64,000 nt of DNA, from NCBI RefSeq assembly GCF_016093545.1, contig NZ_JADKYX010000025.1:47609-111608 (forward strand). Reading direction: 5' to 3'. The stretch is from Massilia rhizosphaerae. Lineage in GTDB: Bacteria > Pseudomonadota > Gammaproteobacteria > Burkholderiales > Burkholderiaceae_D. The position numbers and the translations under genes were made by a program. Positions 32,364-41,308 of the stretch are shown one piece after another. The notes beneath the pieces were generated by a model, which was not told the DNA's origin, made no database searches, and was given only the letters and a program-made list of their open reading frames with translations. Every line of letters begins with the position of its first letter. Position 1 is the first letter of the stretch.

Positions 32364-34259
32364 ATGATTTCCGCACGACCCGACCCATGCACGGCGATGG
32401 CGCCGGCGCGATCACGAATTTTGGCACAAATCGTGCTGATCGTGAACGCGCTGTGCCTCGCCCCGGTCGCGGCCGCGCAGGATCAGCCGGCACCGCCGGC
32501 ACCGGAAGCGCAAGCGCCGTCCGGCGCCGTCGACTACGATGTACGCATCGACGCGCCGCGCCAGCTGCGCGAACTGCTGGACGACAACCTCGACCTGATG
32601 CGCTGGCGCGGCAACCCGCGCGTCGACCGGGAACAGCTGCTGCGCCTCGTGCGCGCGGCCCCAGAACAGATCAAGACCCTGATCGCCACCGAGGGCTACT
32701 ACTCGCCGAAGGTGTCCGCCGACCTCGACACGTCCGGCAACAAGCCGCTGGTCCTGATCGACGTCGCGCCGGGCGAGCCCGTCGTGGTGGGCGACGTCGA
32801 CATCGAGCTGCGCGGCTTCGTCCCGTTCGACAAGGGCAGCGCCCCGATCGACGCGGCGGCCCTGCGCAACCGCTGGACCCTGCCCGTCGGCGCGCGCTTC
32901 CGCACGGCGGACTGGGAGGCGGCCAAGCGCGGCCTCGTGCGCCACGTGGCGCAGTCGCGCTTTCCGCGCGCCCAGTTGCTCGAATCGACCGCCACCGTCG
33001 ATCCGGACACGCACCGCGCCCTGCTCAAGGTCGTCATCGACAGCGGTCCGGAGGCGCGCTTCGGCCGCCTCGATATCCAGGGCCTGAAGCGGTATCCGGC
33101 CAGCGTCATCACGAACCTGAACACCATCGCCCCCGGCGACGAATACAACGAGGCCGCGCTGCAGGCGCTGCAGGGCCGCCTGCAGGACACGGGTTATTTC
33201 AGCAGCGTGGAGGTGAGCGCCGACATGTCGTCCGTGATCGCGTCGCAGGTCAAGGACCTCAAGGAGAACGAGGGCGCGACGCCGCAGCCGCCCAGTCCTC
33301 CGGCGGTGCTGCCCGTACTTGTGCGCGTCACCGAGAACAAGCGCAAGAACGTGGCGCTCGGCCTCGGTTACTCGACCAACACGGGTGCCCGTGCGCAAGC
33401 CGAGTACGATAACCTGAACGTGTTCGGCAAGCGCCTGAAGAGCAATGTGCTGTACGAGCAGAAGCACCAGGCCGCACGCGCCGATTTCTACCTGCCCACG
33501 ACCACGGGCGGCTACAACAACAGCTTCGGCGCCGGCTACGACCGTCTCGACGCCAACGGCCAGATCACGCGCACGACGAGCGTCCACGCCAAGCGCGCAT
33601 GGGGCTCGCCGCTGCTGGAAAAGACGCTGACCCTGGAAGCGCTGACCGAACAAATAACCATCGACGACCTGCCGACGACGCGCGTGAAAAGCCTGCCGCT
33701 GACGTTCTCGATCACGAAGCGCCACCTGGACAGCCTCGTGCAGCCGACCCGCGGCTACATCGTCAACGCGCAAGTCGGCGGCGCCTTTTTACCCGTGCTG
33801 ACGGACGAAAAATTCGTGCGCATCTACACGCGCGGCCTCGCCTACAAGCCGGTCGGCGAGGCCGGCACCCTGATCGTGCGCGGCGAATTCGGCGCCGTCG
33901 GTTCCAGGGACAAGAACGGCGTGCCGTCCACGTTCCTGTTCCGCGCCGGCGGCGACCAGTCCGTGCGCGGCTACGGCTACCAGCAACTGGGCGTGCCGGT
34001 CGGTTCCGCCATCACGGGCGGCCGCTACCTGCTCACCGGCAGCGCCGAATACGATTACTGGTTCAAGCCGCCATGGGGCGTGGCCGTGTTCTACGACGTC
34101 GGCAACGCGGGCGACAATTTCCACGACCTGAAACCGAAGGTCGGCTACGGCGTCGGCGCGCGCTGGCGCAGCCCCGTCGGCCCGATCAACGTCGACGTCG
34201 CCTACGGCAAGGCCGTGCATAAAGTCCGTCTGCACTTCTCACTGGGATTCACGTTCTGA
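32364..34259 (+). CDS. tamA: Translocation and assembly module outer-membrane protein TamA
   Basis: A 631-residue Omp85-family protein of the outer membrane. A signal segment with a hydrophobic core near residues 20-37 is followed by about three POTRA domains (residues ~50-300; FGRLDIQGLKRYPASVI and GYFSSVEVSAD are typical). A 16-strand beta-barrel follows, with RAGGDQSVRGYGYQQLGV as the conserved barrel-lumen RGY motif, and the protein ends in LHFSLGFTF with a terminal aromatic residue. With TamB it inserts certain outer-membrane proteins or moves phospholipids. The stop overlaps the tamB start (ATGA). Confidence 0.93.
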   Translation: MISARPDPCTAMAPARSRILAQIVLIVNALCLAPVAAAQDQPAPPAPEAQAPSGAVDYDVRIDAPRQLRELLDDNLDLMRWRGNPRVDREQLLRLVRAAPEQIKTLIATEGYYSPKVSADLDTSGNKPLVLIDVAPGEPVVVGDVDIELRGFVPFDKGSAPIDAAALRNRWTLPVGARFRTADWEAAKRGLVRHVAQSRFPRAQLLESTATVDPDTHRALLKVVIDSGPEARFGRLDIQGLKRYPASVITNLNTIAPGDEYNEAALQALQGRLQDTGYFSSVEVSADMSSVIASQVKDLKENEGATPQPPSPPAVLPVLVRVTENKRKNVALGLGYSTNTGARAQAEYDNLNVFGKRLKSNVLYEQKHQAARADFYLPTTTGGYNNSFGAGYDRLDANGQITRTTSVHAKRAWGSPLLEKTLTLEALTEQITIDDLPTTRVKSLPLTFSITKRHLDSLVQPTRGYIVNAQVGGAFLPVLTDEKFVRIYTRGLAYKPVGEAGTLIVRGEFGAVGSRDKNGVPSTFLFRAGGDQSVRGYGYQQLGVPVGSAITGGRYLLTGSAEYDYWFKPPWGVAVFYDVGNAGDNFHDLKPKVGYGVGARWRSPVGPINVDVAYGKAVHKVRLHFSLGFTF

Positions 34260-37200
34260 TGGAAGCCGACCAGCCAACACCTTCCCCCGCGCCCGAACCC
34301 GCGCACCCGCGCCGCTGGCCGCGCCGCGTCGCCATCGGCGTGGTCGTCGTCGGCGTCGTGCTGGGCGGCGCCGTCTGGTACCTGGGGCGCGAGACGACGT
34401 TGCAGACGATCGCCCGGCGCGTCGCGAATGCCAGCGGCGGCAAGCTGCAGCTGTCCGGCGTCACGGGTTCGCTGTACGGCCACATGCACATCGGCCACGC
34501 CGTGTACCGCACCGAGACGTCGGTCATGACGGCCGACGACATCGACATCGACTGGAAGCCCTGGCAATACCTGTCGCGCGGCGTCGAAATCGACAAGCTC
34601 CATGCGCGGCTGCTGCGCGTGGAAACGCTCAAGCCGTCGCAGCAACCGATGACGATGCCCGCGCGCCTCGCGCCGCCGTTCAAGGTGGCGGTGGACGATG
34701 CGCGCCTGGACAAAGCCCTGTTCGTGAACAAGGGCGCGACGACGGAAATCGACGCCATCCGCGCCCGCCTGCACGGCGACAAGCAGCAGTGGAAGCTCGA
34801 CTACGCGGCCGCCAGCACGCCCTGGGGACAGGTCTCAGCGAAGGGGGCGATCGCCAACACGCTGCCGTACAAGCTCGATGCGGACGCGAGCCTGGCGCAA
34901 GCGCAGAGCGCCGCGCCGGCGCAACCCGGCGAACCGCCCAGCCTCGGCGCGCACTTGACGCTGCATGCCGGCGGCGACCTGCAGAAGACGGTCATCGACG
35001 CCACCGGCCAGGCCGCGCGCGCGCAGGGCAAGGCGCAGATCGTGATGGCGCCGTTCGCGGACATCCCGCTGCAGGCCTTCACGCTCGATGCGCGGAACAT
35101 CGACCCCGGCTTCTTCAGCCCCACCCTGCCGAGCGCGGACCTGAGCCTGGCCGTGGCGGTGCGGCTCGACGCGAACCGCAACATCGCCGGCACCGTCGAC
35201 CTGACGAACGACGGCGCCGTGGGCACGCTCGACCAGCAACGCCTGCCGCTGCGCGCGCTGCGCGGCCGGCTGGGCGGCAGCCTGACGGCCATGCGCATCA
35301 CGGACGTGCTGATCGACGTGGGCGCCGCCGGCCGCTTCACGGGCAGCGGCAGCGTGCAGCGCGGCCCGGACGAACAGGGCATCGGCACCGCGCAATTCGC
35401 GCTGCACACCGACCGCTTCGACCTGCACCAGGTCTACGGCAGCATGAAGCCGACGAAGATCGCGGGCGACCTGAAAGTCGCGAACACGAAGGACACGCAG
35501 ACGCTGGACGTGAACCTGGCGGACGCCGGCATGCGCCTGGCCGCGCAGGCCGCGCTGGCCAACGACGTGCTCACGGTGCGCGACGCGCGCCTGTCGGCCG
35601 GCAAGAGCAGCGTGCGCGTGACGGGCAGCGCCCACCTCAAGGACAACAAGCCGTTCAAGGCGGCGCTTGTCGCGAGCCGCTTCGATCCGGCCGATTTCGG
35701 CGCGTTCCCGCAGGCCGACATCAATGCCGAGATCAACGCGGCCGGCGCGCTGGCGCCGCAGTGGAAGGTGGCGGCCGACTTCGCGTTGCGTCCGAGCCGG
35801 CTGTTCGGCCAGCCGCTGTCCGGCCACGGCAAGCTCGATGCGAACGCCGTCCACGTGCACGACGTCGACGCCGCGCTGGCGCTCGGCCGGAACACGGTCG
35901 ACCTGCACGGCGCGTTCGGCAAGCCGGGCGAGCAACTCGCATGGAAGGTCGACGGCAACGACCTCTCCGCCCTGCGCGGCGGCCTGTATGGCGCCGTGCT
36001 CGCGAGCGGCGTCGTCACCGGCACGATGCAGGCGCCGCGCACGACGTTCGACGTCGACGCGCGCGGCCTCGGCTGGGTGCCGCGCGAGCGCAAGCAGGAC
36101 AACGGTTCCGTGCACGCGAGCGGCGAGGCCTGGCTGGCGGGCAGCGCGGGCGCGCGCGTCGTCGAAGTCAAGGCGCAGGGCGACATGCAGCGCCTGAACC
36201 CGGCCGCCTTCGGCTCGCCGCTGGCCGGCAGCATCAACGGCAGCTTCACCGCCAGCGGCCGCACGGGCGCGAACATGGGAGGCGCCGTCGACCTGGCGCT
36301 GCAGGATTCCACCTTGTCGAAATCGCCGCTGTGGGGCCATGCGAAGCTGGCCGCGGACAAGCGCCACGTAGCGAACGCCGACGTCGACCTGCACCTGGGC
36401 GGCAACGTCGTCGCCGCGCGCGGCGCCTTCGGCAGCGGCCATGAAACCCTGGACTGGCGCATCGACGCGCCGCAGCTGGCGGCCCTCGGCCCGGACTTCG
36501 GCGGCGTGCTGCGCGGGTCCGGCACGCTGTCCGGCACGATGGACATGCCGTCGCTGACGGCATCCATCGACGGCCAGAACATCCGCGCCATGGGCACGCA
36601 ATCGGTCAAGCAGTTGCATGCCACCGCCAAGCTCGGCGCGGGCCGCGGCGCCGCCGATCCGCTCGCGCTGGACGTCGCCGTGACCGACTACACGAGCAGC
36701 ACGACGGACAAGCAAGGCAACGTCAACACGACGCACATCGCCGCGGCGCGGCTGACGTCGACGGGCACGCGCGGCGCGCACACCATCCAGGCGTCCGCGC
36801 GCGGCGACACGTTCGACGCCGCGCTGGCCGTGCACGGCGGCTTGTCGGGCAATACGTGGAACGGCACCGTCGACACGCTGAAGAACAGCGGCCGCTACGC
36901 CATGACGCTCGCCGCGCCCACGCCGCTGCGCATCGCGGGCGCGCCCGGCACGGGTCTCGCCGGCCTGGCGAAGCCCGAGCAGATCGCGTTCAACGGCGCG
37001 ACGATCAAGCTGCCGGCCGGCGCCGTCACGATCGACTCGCTGGTCAAGACCGGCCCGCGCTGGAACACGCGCGGCAGCGCCAGCGGGGTGCCGGTCAGCT
37101 ACCTCGGGCAAGCGTCGGATGCCGTGCGCGACAACCTGCGCGGCGACTTGACCCTGGGCGCGCAATGGGCCATCGACCTGCGCGCGCCGACTGTCCCCGG

Positions 37201-38740
37201 CGCCGTGCCCGCACTGAACGGCAGCGTGCACGTGTTCCGCGAAAAGGGCGACCTGATCGCGGGCGACGTCACGCCCGTGGCGCTGGGCCTGCGCCAGCTC
37301 GACCTGCGCGCGGACGTCGGCGGCGGCGCCCTGCGCGCGCAGTTCGCGGTGGACGGCGCGCGCGTCGGCAACGCCCGCGTGGACGCCACCGCGCAACTGC
37401 TGCAGGGCCGCGTCGACAACGACAGCCCGCTCAAGCTGACGGCCAGCGCGAACCTCGCTTCGCTCGCCTGGATGTCGCCGCTGCTCGGCCAGCCGGGCCT
37501 GGAGGTGGACGGCGCGCTGCGCCTGGCCATCAACGGCACGGGCACGGTCGGCGCGCCCACCCTCAACGGCAGCATCGAGGGCGACGGCCTGGCGGTGCGC
37601 TGGCCGGACCAGGGCGTGCGCCTGCGCAACGGCCAGTTGCGCGCCGTGCTCGCCGGCGACGAGCTCCAGTTGCAGCGCCTGGCCCTGGAAGGCAACAGCG
37701 GCCACGCGACGGCGTCCGGCTTCGTGCGCTTTGCCGGCGGCGAGGCGACGATGAACCTGAACCTCGTCGCGGACAAGCTGGAAGCCCTGTCGCGGCCGGA
37801 CCGCACCGTCGTCCTCAGCGGCCAGGCCAGCGTCGTGCGCGACGCGCACCAGTTCCGGGTCGAAGGCAATTTCAAGGCCGACCGCGCCCTCGTCGAACTG
37901 GCCCCGCAGGACCGTCCCACGATCTCGGACGACGTGATCGTGCTGGGCCGCGGCAACGCCGCGCCGGCGCAGGCCAGGAAGGAAGCGGCGGTGCCGCTGA
38001 CGATCGACCTGACGGCCGACCTGGGCGACGACTTCCACCTGCGCGGCATGGGCGTCGACGCCTACCTGGCGGGCGCCGTCCAGGTGCAGAAGGTAGGCGC
38101 CCGTCCGCCGCACATCAACGGCACCGTGCGCACCGTCAGCGGCACGTATGCCGCGTACGGCCAGCGCCTGGCGATCGAGCGCGGCGTGATCACGTTCAGC
38201 GGTCCGTACGACAACCCGTCGCTGGATATCCTCGCCGTGCGCAAGCCCCCGGCAGGCGACCAGCTGAGCGAGACGAACGTCCAGGCGGGCGTGCAGGTGC
38301 GCGGCACGGCGCTGTCGCCGACGGCGAAGCTCGTGTCGACGCCGAACGTGTCCGACAGCGACAAGCTCTCATGGTTGGTGCTGGGCCACGGCATGGAAGC
38401 GACGACGGGCAACGAAGCCGACGTCCTGAGCGCGGCCGCCGGCGCCCTGCTGGGCGGCAAAGGCGGCACGGGCGGCATCACGAGCAAGCTGGCGAACTCG
38501 CTGGGCGTCGACGAACTGGGCGTGCGCCAGGGCGCCGGCCAGGCGTCCGGACTGGAAAACACGGTGGTGACGGTCGGCAAGCGCATCTCGTCGCGCCTGT
38601 ACCTGAGCTTCGAACAGGGCGCCGCCACCGCGTCGAGCATCGTGCGCGTGCGCTACAAAATCAATCCGCGCATCACCCTGCAACTGCAGACCGGCACGAA
38701 CACGGCGCTGGACATCCTGTATTCCTGGTCGTTCGACTGA
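34259..38740 (+). CDS. tamB: Translocation and assembly module protein TamB
   Basis: A 1493-residue AsmA-like bridge protein. One N-terminal transmembrane helix (residues ~22-43, after a proline-rich cytoplasmic tip) is followed by a very long repetitive beta-rich region forming a hydrophobic groove across the periplasm. The conserved DUF490 domain lies in the last ~400 residues and includes YAAYGQRLAIERGVITFSGP and LSWLVLGHGMEA. The final residues RVRYKINPRITLQLQTGTN...YSWSFD match the family end. Its ATG overlaps the tamA stop, the standard coupled arrangement. Confidence 0.93.
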   Translation: MEADQPTPSPAPEPAHPRRWPRRVAIGVVVVGVVLGGAVWYLGRETTLQTIARRVANASGGKLQLSGVTGSLYGHMHIGHAVYRTETSVMTADDIDIDWKPWQYLSRGVEIDKLHARLLRVETLKPSQQPMTMPARLAPPFKVAVDDARLDKALFVNKGATTEIDAIRARLHGDKQQWKLDYAAASTPWGQVSAKGAIANTLPYKLDADASLAQAQSAAPAQPGEPPSLGAHLTLHAGGDLQKTVIDATGQAARAQGKAQIVMAPFADIPLQAFTLDARNIDPGFFSPTLPSADLSLAVAVRLDANRNIAGTVDLTNDGAVGTLDQQRLPLRALRGRLGGSLTAMRITDVLIDVGAAGRFTGSGSVQRGPDEQGIGTAQFALHTDRFDLHQVYGSMKPTKIAGDLKVANTKDTQTLDVNLADAGMRLAAQAALANDVLTVRDARLSAGKSSVRVTGSAHLKDNKPFKAALVASRFDPADFGAFPQADINAEINAAGALAPQWKVAADFALRPSRLFGQPLSGHGKLDANAVHVHDVDAALALGRNTVDLHGAFGKPGEQLAWKVDGNDLSALRGGLYGAVLASGVVTGTMQAPRTTFDVDARGLGWVPRERKQDNGSVHASGEAWLAGSAGARVVEVKAQGDMQRLNPAAFGSPLAGSINGSFTASGRTGANMGGAVDLALQDSTLSKSPLWGHAKLAADKRHVANADVDLHLGGNVVAARGAFGSGHETLDWRIDAPQLAALGPDFGGVLRGSGTLSGTMDMPSLTASIDGQNIRAMGTQSVKQLHATAKLGAGRGAADPLALDVAVTDYTSSTTDKQGNVNTTHIAAARLTSTGTRGAHTIQASARGDTFDAALAVHGGLSGNTWNGTVDTLKNSGRYAMTLAAPTPLRIAGAPGTGLAGLAKPEQIAFNGATIKLPAGAVTIDSLVKTGPRWNTRGSASGVPVSYLGQASDAVRDNLRGDLTLGAQWAIDLRAPTVPGAVPALNGSVHVFREKGDLIAGDVTPVALGLRQLDLRADVGGGALRAQFAVDGARVGNARVDATAQLLQGRVDNDSPLKLTASANLASLAWMSPLLGQPGLEVDGALRLAINGTGTVGAPTLNGSIEGDGLAVRWPDQGVRLRNGQLRAVLAGDELQLQRLALEGNSGHATASGFVRFAGGEATMNLNLVADKLEALSRPDRTVVLSGQASVVRDAHQFRVEGNFKADRALVELAPQDRPTISDDVIVLGRGNAAPAQARKEAAVPLTIDLTADLGDDFHLRGMGVDAYLAGAVQVQKVGARPPHINGTVRTVSGTYAAYGQRLAIERGVITFSGPYDNPSLDILAVRKPPAGDQLSETNVQAGVQVRGTALSPTAKLVSTPNVSDSDKLSWLVLGHGMEATTGNEADVLSAAAGALLGGKGGTGGITSKLANSLGVDELGVRQGAGQASGLENTVVTVGKRISSRLYLSFEQGAATASSIVRVRYKINPRITLQLQTGTNTALDILYSWSFD

Positions 38741-38995
38741 CCCCAAAATTCGGGGTCAGAGCACATATTGTCGAAAATTCGGGGGTCAGAGCACATTTTC
38801 GCGCAATTTCCGTTGGAACCTTGCTCGATTCTTGGTCGCGATAACGCGTGTTCCTGCCCCTGCGGGAAGTAGCGAACGTCCACGTGCTCAGCGCAGACCA
38901 AGGCTCCGGCCCGCGCTGACGAATTCGCCAAGACATTTCTCGAGAAAGTGCTCTGACCCCGAATTTGCGCGAAAAAGTGCTCTGACCCCGAATTC
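38741..38995. repeat. Cluster of four GGGGTCAGAGCAC repeats in head-to-head pairs
   Basis: Two direct copies of an AATTCGGGGTCAGAGCAC-type repeat (38747-38766 and 38776-38796, the second with one extra G) face two inverted copies (38948-38965 and 38977-38994). The repeats start immediately after the tamB stop. The last copy supplies the stop codon of the DUF1801 gene on the minus strand. The ~150 bases between the pairs hold no gene that I can support. Such clusters often surround REP-associated tyrosine transposases in this bacterial group, but no such gene is seen here. Confidence 0.75.
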
Positions 38996-39416
38996 AGGCG
39001 GCGGCTTTCGCGCGTTTCGGCTTCGCTTTGGCGGCCGCGTTGAGGGCCGCCGCGGCGCGGATGAGCGCACGGAACGCGGTGGCATCGAGCTGCTCGCCTT
39101 CGTGGATGTCGATGGCGCGCCGGGCGTTGCCGTCCAGGCTGGAGTTGAACAGGCCGGAGGGATCGTCCAGCGACGCGCCTTTCAGGAAGGTCAGCTTCAC
39201 GTGCGATTTGTACGACTCGCCCGTGCAGAGGATACCCTGGCTGTTCCACACGGGCGTGCCCATCCACTTCCACTCTTCGACGACGCCCGGCACCGCTTCC
39301 TTGATGAGTGCCCGGACCCGGGCCAGCGTATCGCCGCGCCAGTCGCCCAGGTCGGCAATGCGCCGGTCGATCAGGGCGGACGCCGGCATGTCCGTGGACG
39401 CATTCTCCTGCTTCAT
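38994..39416 (-). CDS. DUF1801 domain protein
   Basis: A 140-residue soluble protein with a DUF1801 (YdhG-like) domain covering residues ~15-110, recognisable from VVEEWKWMGTPVWNSQGILC and KSHVKLTFLKGASLDD. The C-terminal ~25 residues are Ala/Lys-rich (AAAKAKPKRAKAAA). The domain is related in fold to iron-chaperone frataxin, but its role is not established. AAAGGAGG precedes ATG 39416. It is the third gene of an arsR-SRPBCC-DUF1801 set, 15 bases after the previous stop. Its stop codon lies in a dispersed repeat. Confidence 0.85.
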   Translation of the reverse strand: MKQENASTDMPASALIDRRIADLGDWRGDTLARVRALIKEAVPGVVEEWKWMGTPVWNSQGILCTGESYKSHVKLTFLKGASLDDPSGLFNSSLDGNARRAIDIHEGEQLDATAFRALIRAAAALNAAAKAKPKRAKAAA

Positions 39417-39431
39417 GTCGCCTCCTTTGGC

Positions 39432-39845
39432 TTAATCGTCGAGCTTCGCCAGCACCTCGTCGAGGGCGGTGGTGAATTTGTTCCAGCCATATTTTGCACC
39501 ATTGTAGGCCGCATCCTGGCCCGGCTGGAAGCCCGTCTGTTCCACCTTGAGGTGCGTGCCCGCGCCCGTCGGGGTCAGGGTCCAGGTGACGACGCTGTCG
39601 AGGCCCATCGCGGCCCACGTGTAGGACAACGACCGGTTCGGCTCGATCTCCAGCACCTCGCAATCGACGGAACCCCAGTCGCCGCTGAGCTTGAAGCGGT
39701 GGTTCAGGGCAGGCACGAAATCGTTCTTCATCAGCCACGCCTCGATGAGGTGAGGCTGGGTCAGTGCGCGCCAGATCTTTTCCGGGGCGTGGGCAAATTC
39801 ACGTTCGACGGTGACGGTGCGCGTTTGGAGCGAGGTATCGTTCAT
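39432..39845 (-). CDS. SRPBCC/AHSA1-family protein
   Basis: A 137-residue START-like protein of the activator-of-Hsp90 ATPase homologue 1 (AHSA1) family. It has the typical N-terminal REFAHAPEKIWRALTQPHLIEAWLM block, the mid-domain GSVDCEVLEIEPNRSLSYTW and the final helix over the ligand cavity (YNGAKYGWNKFTTALDEVL). Its ATG overlaps the stop of the upstream arsR-type gene by four bases. ArsR-AHSA1-DUF1801 is a recurrent operon; the ligand is unknown. Confidence 0.88.
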   Translation of the reverse strand: MNDTSLQTRTVTVEREFAHAPEKIWRALTQPHLIEAWLMKNDFVPALNHRFKLSGDWGSVDCEVLEIEPNRSLSYTWAAMGLDSVVTWTLTPTGAGTHLKVEQTGFQPGQDAAYNGAKYGWNKFTTALDEVLAKLDD

Positions 39846-40165
39846 TGGTCCATCCTTTTCAACAGGTCTTCCAGGTCATCGAACCGGCTCTCCCAGAACC
39901 GGGCCATTTGCGTCGTCCAATCGGTCAGCGGTGCGAGCGCGCCGAGCTGTGCAGTGTAATGCGTCTGGCGTCCTTCATGCCGATCGCGCACGAGCCCGGC
40001 CTGCTTCAGGAGGCCCAGATGCTTGGACACGGCCGGCTGCGAGATGCCGGCCCGCGCCGTGAGGGCGCCGACCGTCTGCTCGCCGTCGCGGCACAGCGAC
40101 TCGAAAATGGCGCGCCGCGTGGGGTCGCCGAGTGTCCGGAAAAGAATATCGTGGGCTTCTGTCAT
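39842..40165 (-). CDS. ArsR-family transcriptional regulator
   Basis: A 107-residue winged-helix repressor. The helix-turn-helix block is TVGALTARAGISQPAVSKHLGLLKQAGL (shown in two overlapping parts in the family), followed by the wing VRDRHEGRQTHYTAQ. It lacks the paired cysteines of metal-sensing ArsR proteins, so it probably responds to another signal or acts in the autorepressing class that accompanies AHSA1 proteins. It is the first gene of the operon. Two palindromes directly upstream are likely its operators. Confidence 0.9.
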   Translation of the reverse strand: MTEAHDILFRTLGDPTRRAIFESLCRDGEQTVGALTARAGISQPAVSKHLGLLKQAGLVRDRHEGRQTHYTAQLGALAPLTDWTTQMARFWESRFDDLEDLLKRMDQ

Positions 40166-40174
40166 GGCTATTTA

Positions 40175-40216
40175 TAACCGGTTGGCTATGGGTTTAATCA
40201 TAACCAGCCGGTTATG
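40175..40216. promoter_or_regulatory. Double palindromic operator for the ArsR-type regulator
   Basis: Two 16-bp sites of the form ATAACC-N4-GGYTAT lie at 40175-40190 (ATAACCGGTTGGCTAT) and 40201-40216 (ATAACCAGCCGGTTAT). They start ten bases before the regulator's start codon. The second is perfect in its six-base arms and the first has one mismatch. The 26-base spacing is about two and a half helical turns. Confidence 0.65.
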
Positions 40217-40222
40217 CGTTGG

Positions 40223-41227
40223 TCAAGCGTTTTTTGAACGACCCGTATCGGGCCGCAGCAGCACGGCGCCGCTCGTCCGCCCCGCCTCCATCGCGGCATG
40301 CGCCTCGGCCGCGCGCGCGAGCGGCAGGTCCAGGCCGACCGGCACCCGCAGCCCCGCGGCCAGCCGCGCCAGCGTGGCCTGCGCACCCTCGTGGTACAGG
40401 CCGGGCTCGGTCATGAACTGCATCACGCTCGGGCGGGAGAACGCGATCCCGCGCGTCCGTCCGATCTGCATCAGGTCGACCGGCTCGATGCTGCCGCCGG
40501 CCTGGCCGACGCTGGCCGCCATGCCGTAGGGCCGCACGGCGTCGAAGGTGCGCAGCAGGGTCGCGCCGCCGATGCCGTCGATGGCAAAGTCGACGCCGCG
40601 GCCGCCGCCGAAGTCGCGCGCCGCCGCCACGAAATCTTCGTCGCGATACAACACGACCCGTTCGGCGCCGTGCGCCAGCGCGAGCGCCGCCTTGTCGCGG
40701 CTGCCGACGGTGCCGATCACGCGCGCGCCGAGCGCGCTCGCCCACTGGGTCAGCACGAGCCCGAGACCGCCGGCGGCGGCATGCACGAGGACGGTGTCGC
40801 CGGGGCGAAGCTGGCGCACGTGCGCGAACAGCATGTGCGCCGTGAGCCCGCGCAGCAGGCCGCCGGCGATTGCGTCCAGGTCCACGTCGTCCGGCACGGC
40901 GACGAGGCGCTCGAGCGGTACGTTGCGCACCGCCGCGTAGCCGCCGATCAGCCCCGTGTACGCGACGCGCTGGCCCGGCGCGAATCCGCTCACGCCCGGC
41001 CCCAGCGCCTCGACGACGCCCGCCCCCTCGACGCCCAGCGTGGCCGGCAGCTGCGCCAGCGGATACAGCCCGTTGCGGTGATACACGTCGACGAAATTCA
41101 CGCCGACGGCCTGCTGGCGCACGCGCACTTCGCCGGGCCCCGGCGGCGCGAGCGCGATCCGCTCGACTTCCAGTTCGTCGGCGCCGCCCTGGCGGTGGAT
41201 GCGCACGTGTTCGATCAATTCGTCCAT
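40223..41227 (-). CDS. Zinc-independent quinone oxidoreductase (MDR family)
   Basis: A 334-residue NADPH:quinone oxidoreductase-like medium-chain reductase. The N-terminal GroES-like domain has AVGVNFVDVYHRNGLYP and LGVEGAGVVEALG. The Rossmann domain has LVHAAAGGLGLVLTQWAS for NADPH binding. Zinc-binding cysteines of alcohol dehydrogenases are absent, as in QorA. It is divergent from a LysR-type regulator 81 bases away, which probably controls it. The physiological substrate is not evident. Confidence 0.88.
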   Translation of the reverse strand: MDELIEHVRIHRQGGADELEVERIALAPPGPGEVRVRQQAVGVNFVDVYHRNGLYPLAQLPATLGVEGAGVVEALGPGVSGFAPGQRVAYTGLIGGYAAVRNVPLERLVAVPDDVDLDAIAGGLLRGLTAHMLFAHVRQLRPGDTVLVHAAAGGLGLVLTQWASALGARVIGTVGSRDKAALALAHGAERVVLYRDEDFVAAARDFGGGRGVDFAIDGIGGATLLRTFDAVRPYGMAASVGQAGGSIEPVDLMQIGRTRGIAFSRPSVMQFMTEPGLYHEGAQATLARLAAGLRVPVGLDLPLARAAEAHAAMEAGRTSGAVLLRPDTGRSKNA

Positions 41228-41308
41228 TTCATTCTCCCGATGTTCGTGGTGTAAGAGGCTCCCATGGTAGATTGATCAAAAATCGCCCGAAATCCCAAAA
41301 AATCGCCA

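Noticed and set aside
38797..38947. A tyrosine (Y1/RAYT) transposase between the GGGGTCAGAGCAC repeats
   Set aside because: The interval is only ~150 bp and no HUH or catalytic tyrosine motif can be read in any frame.
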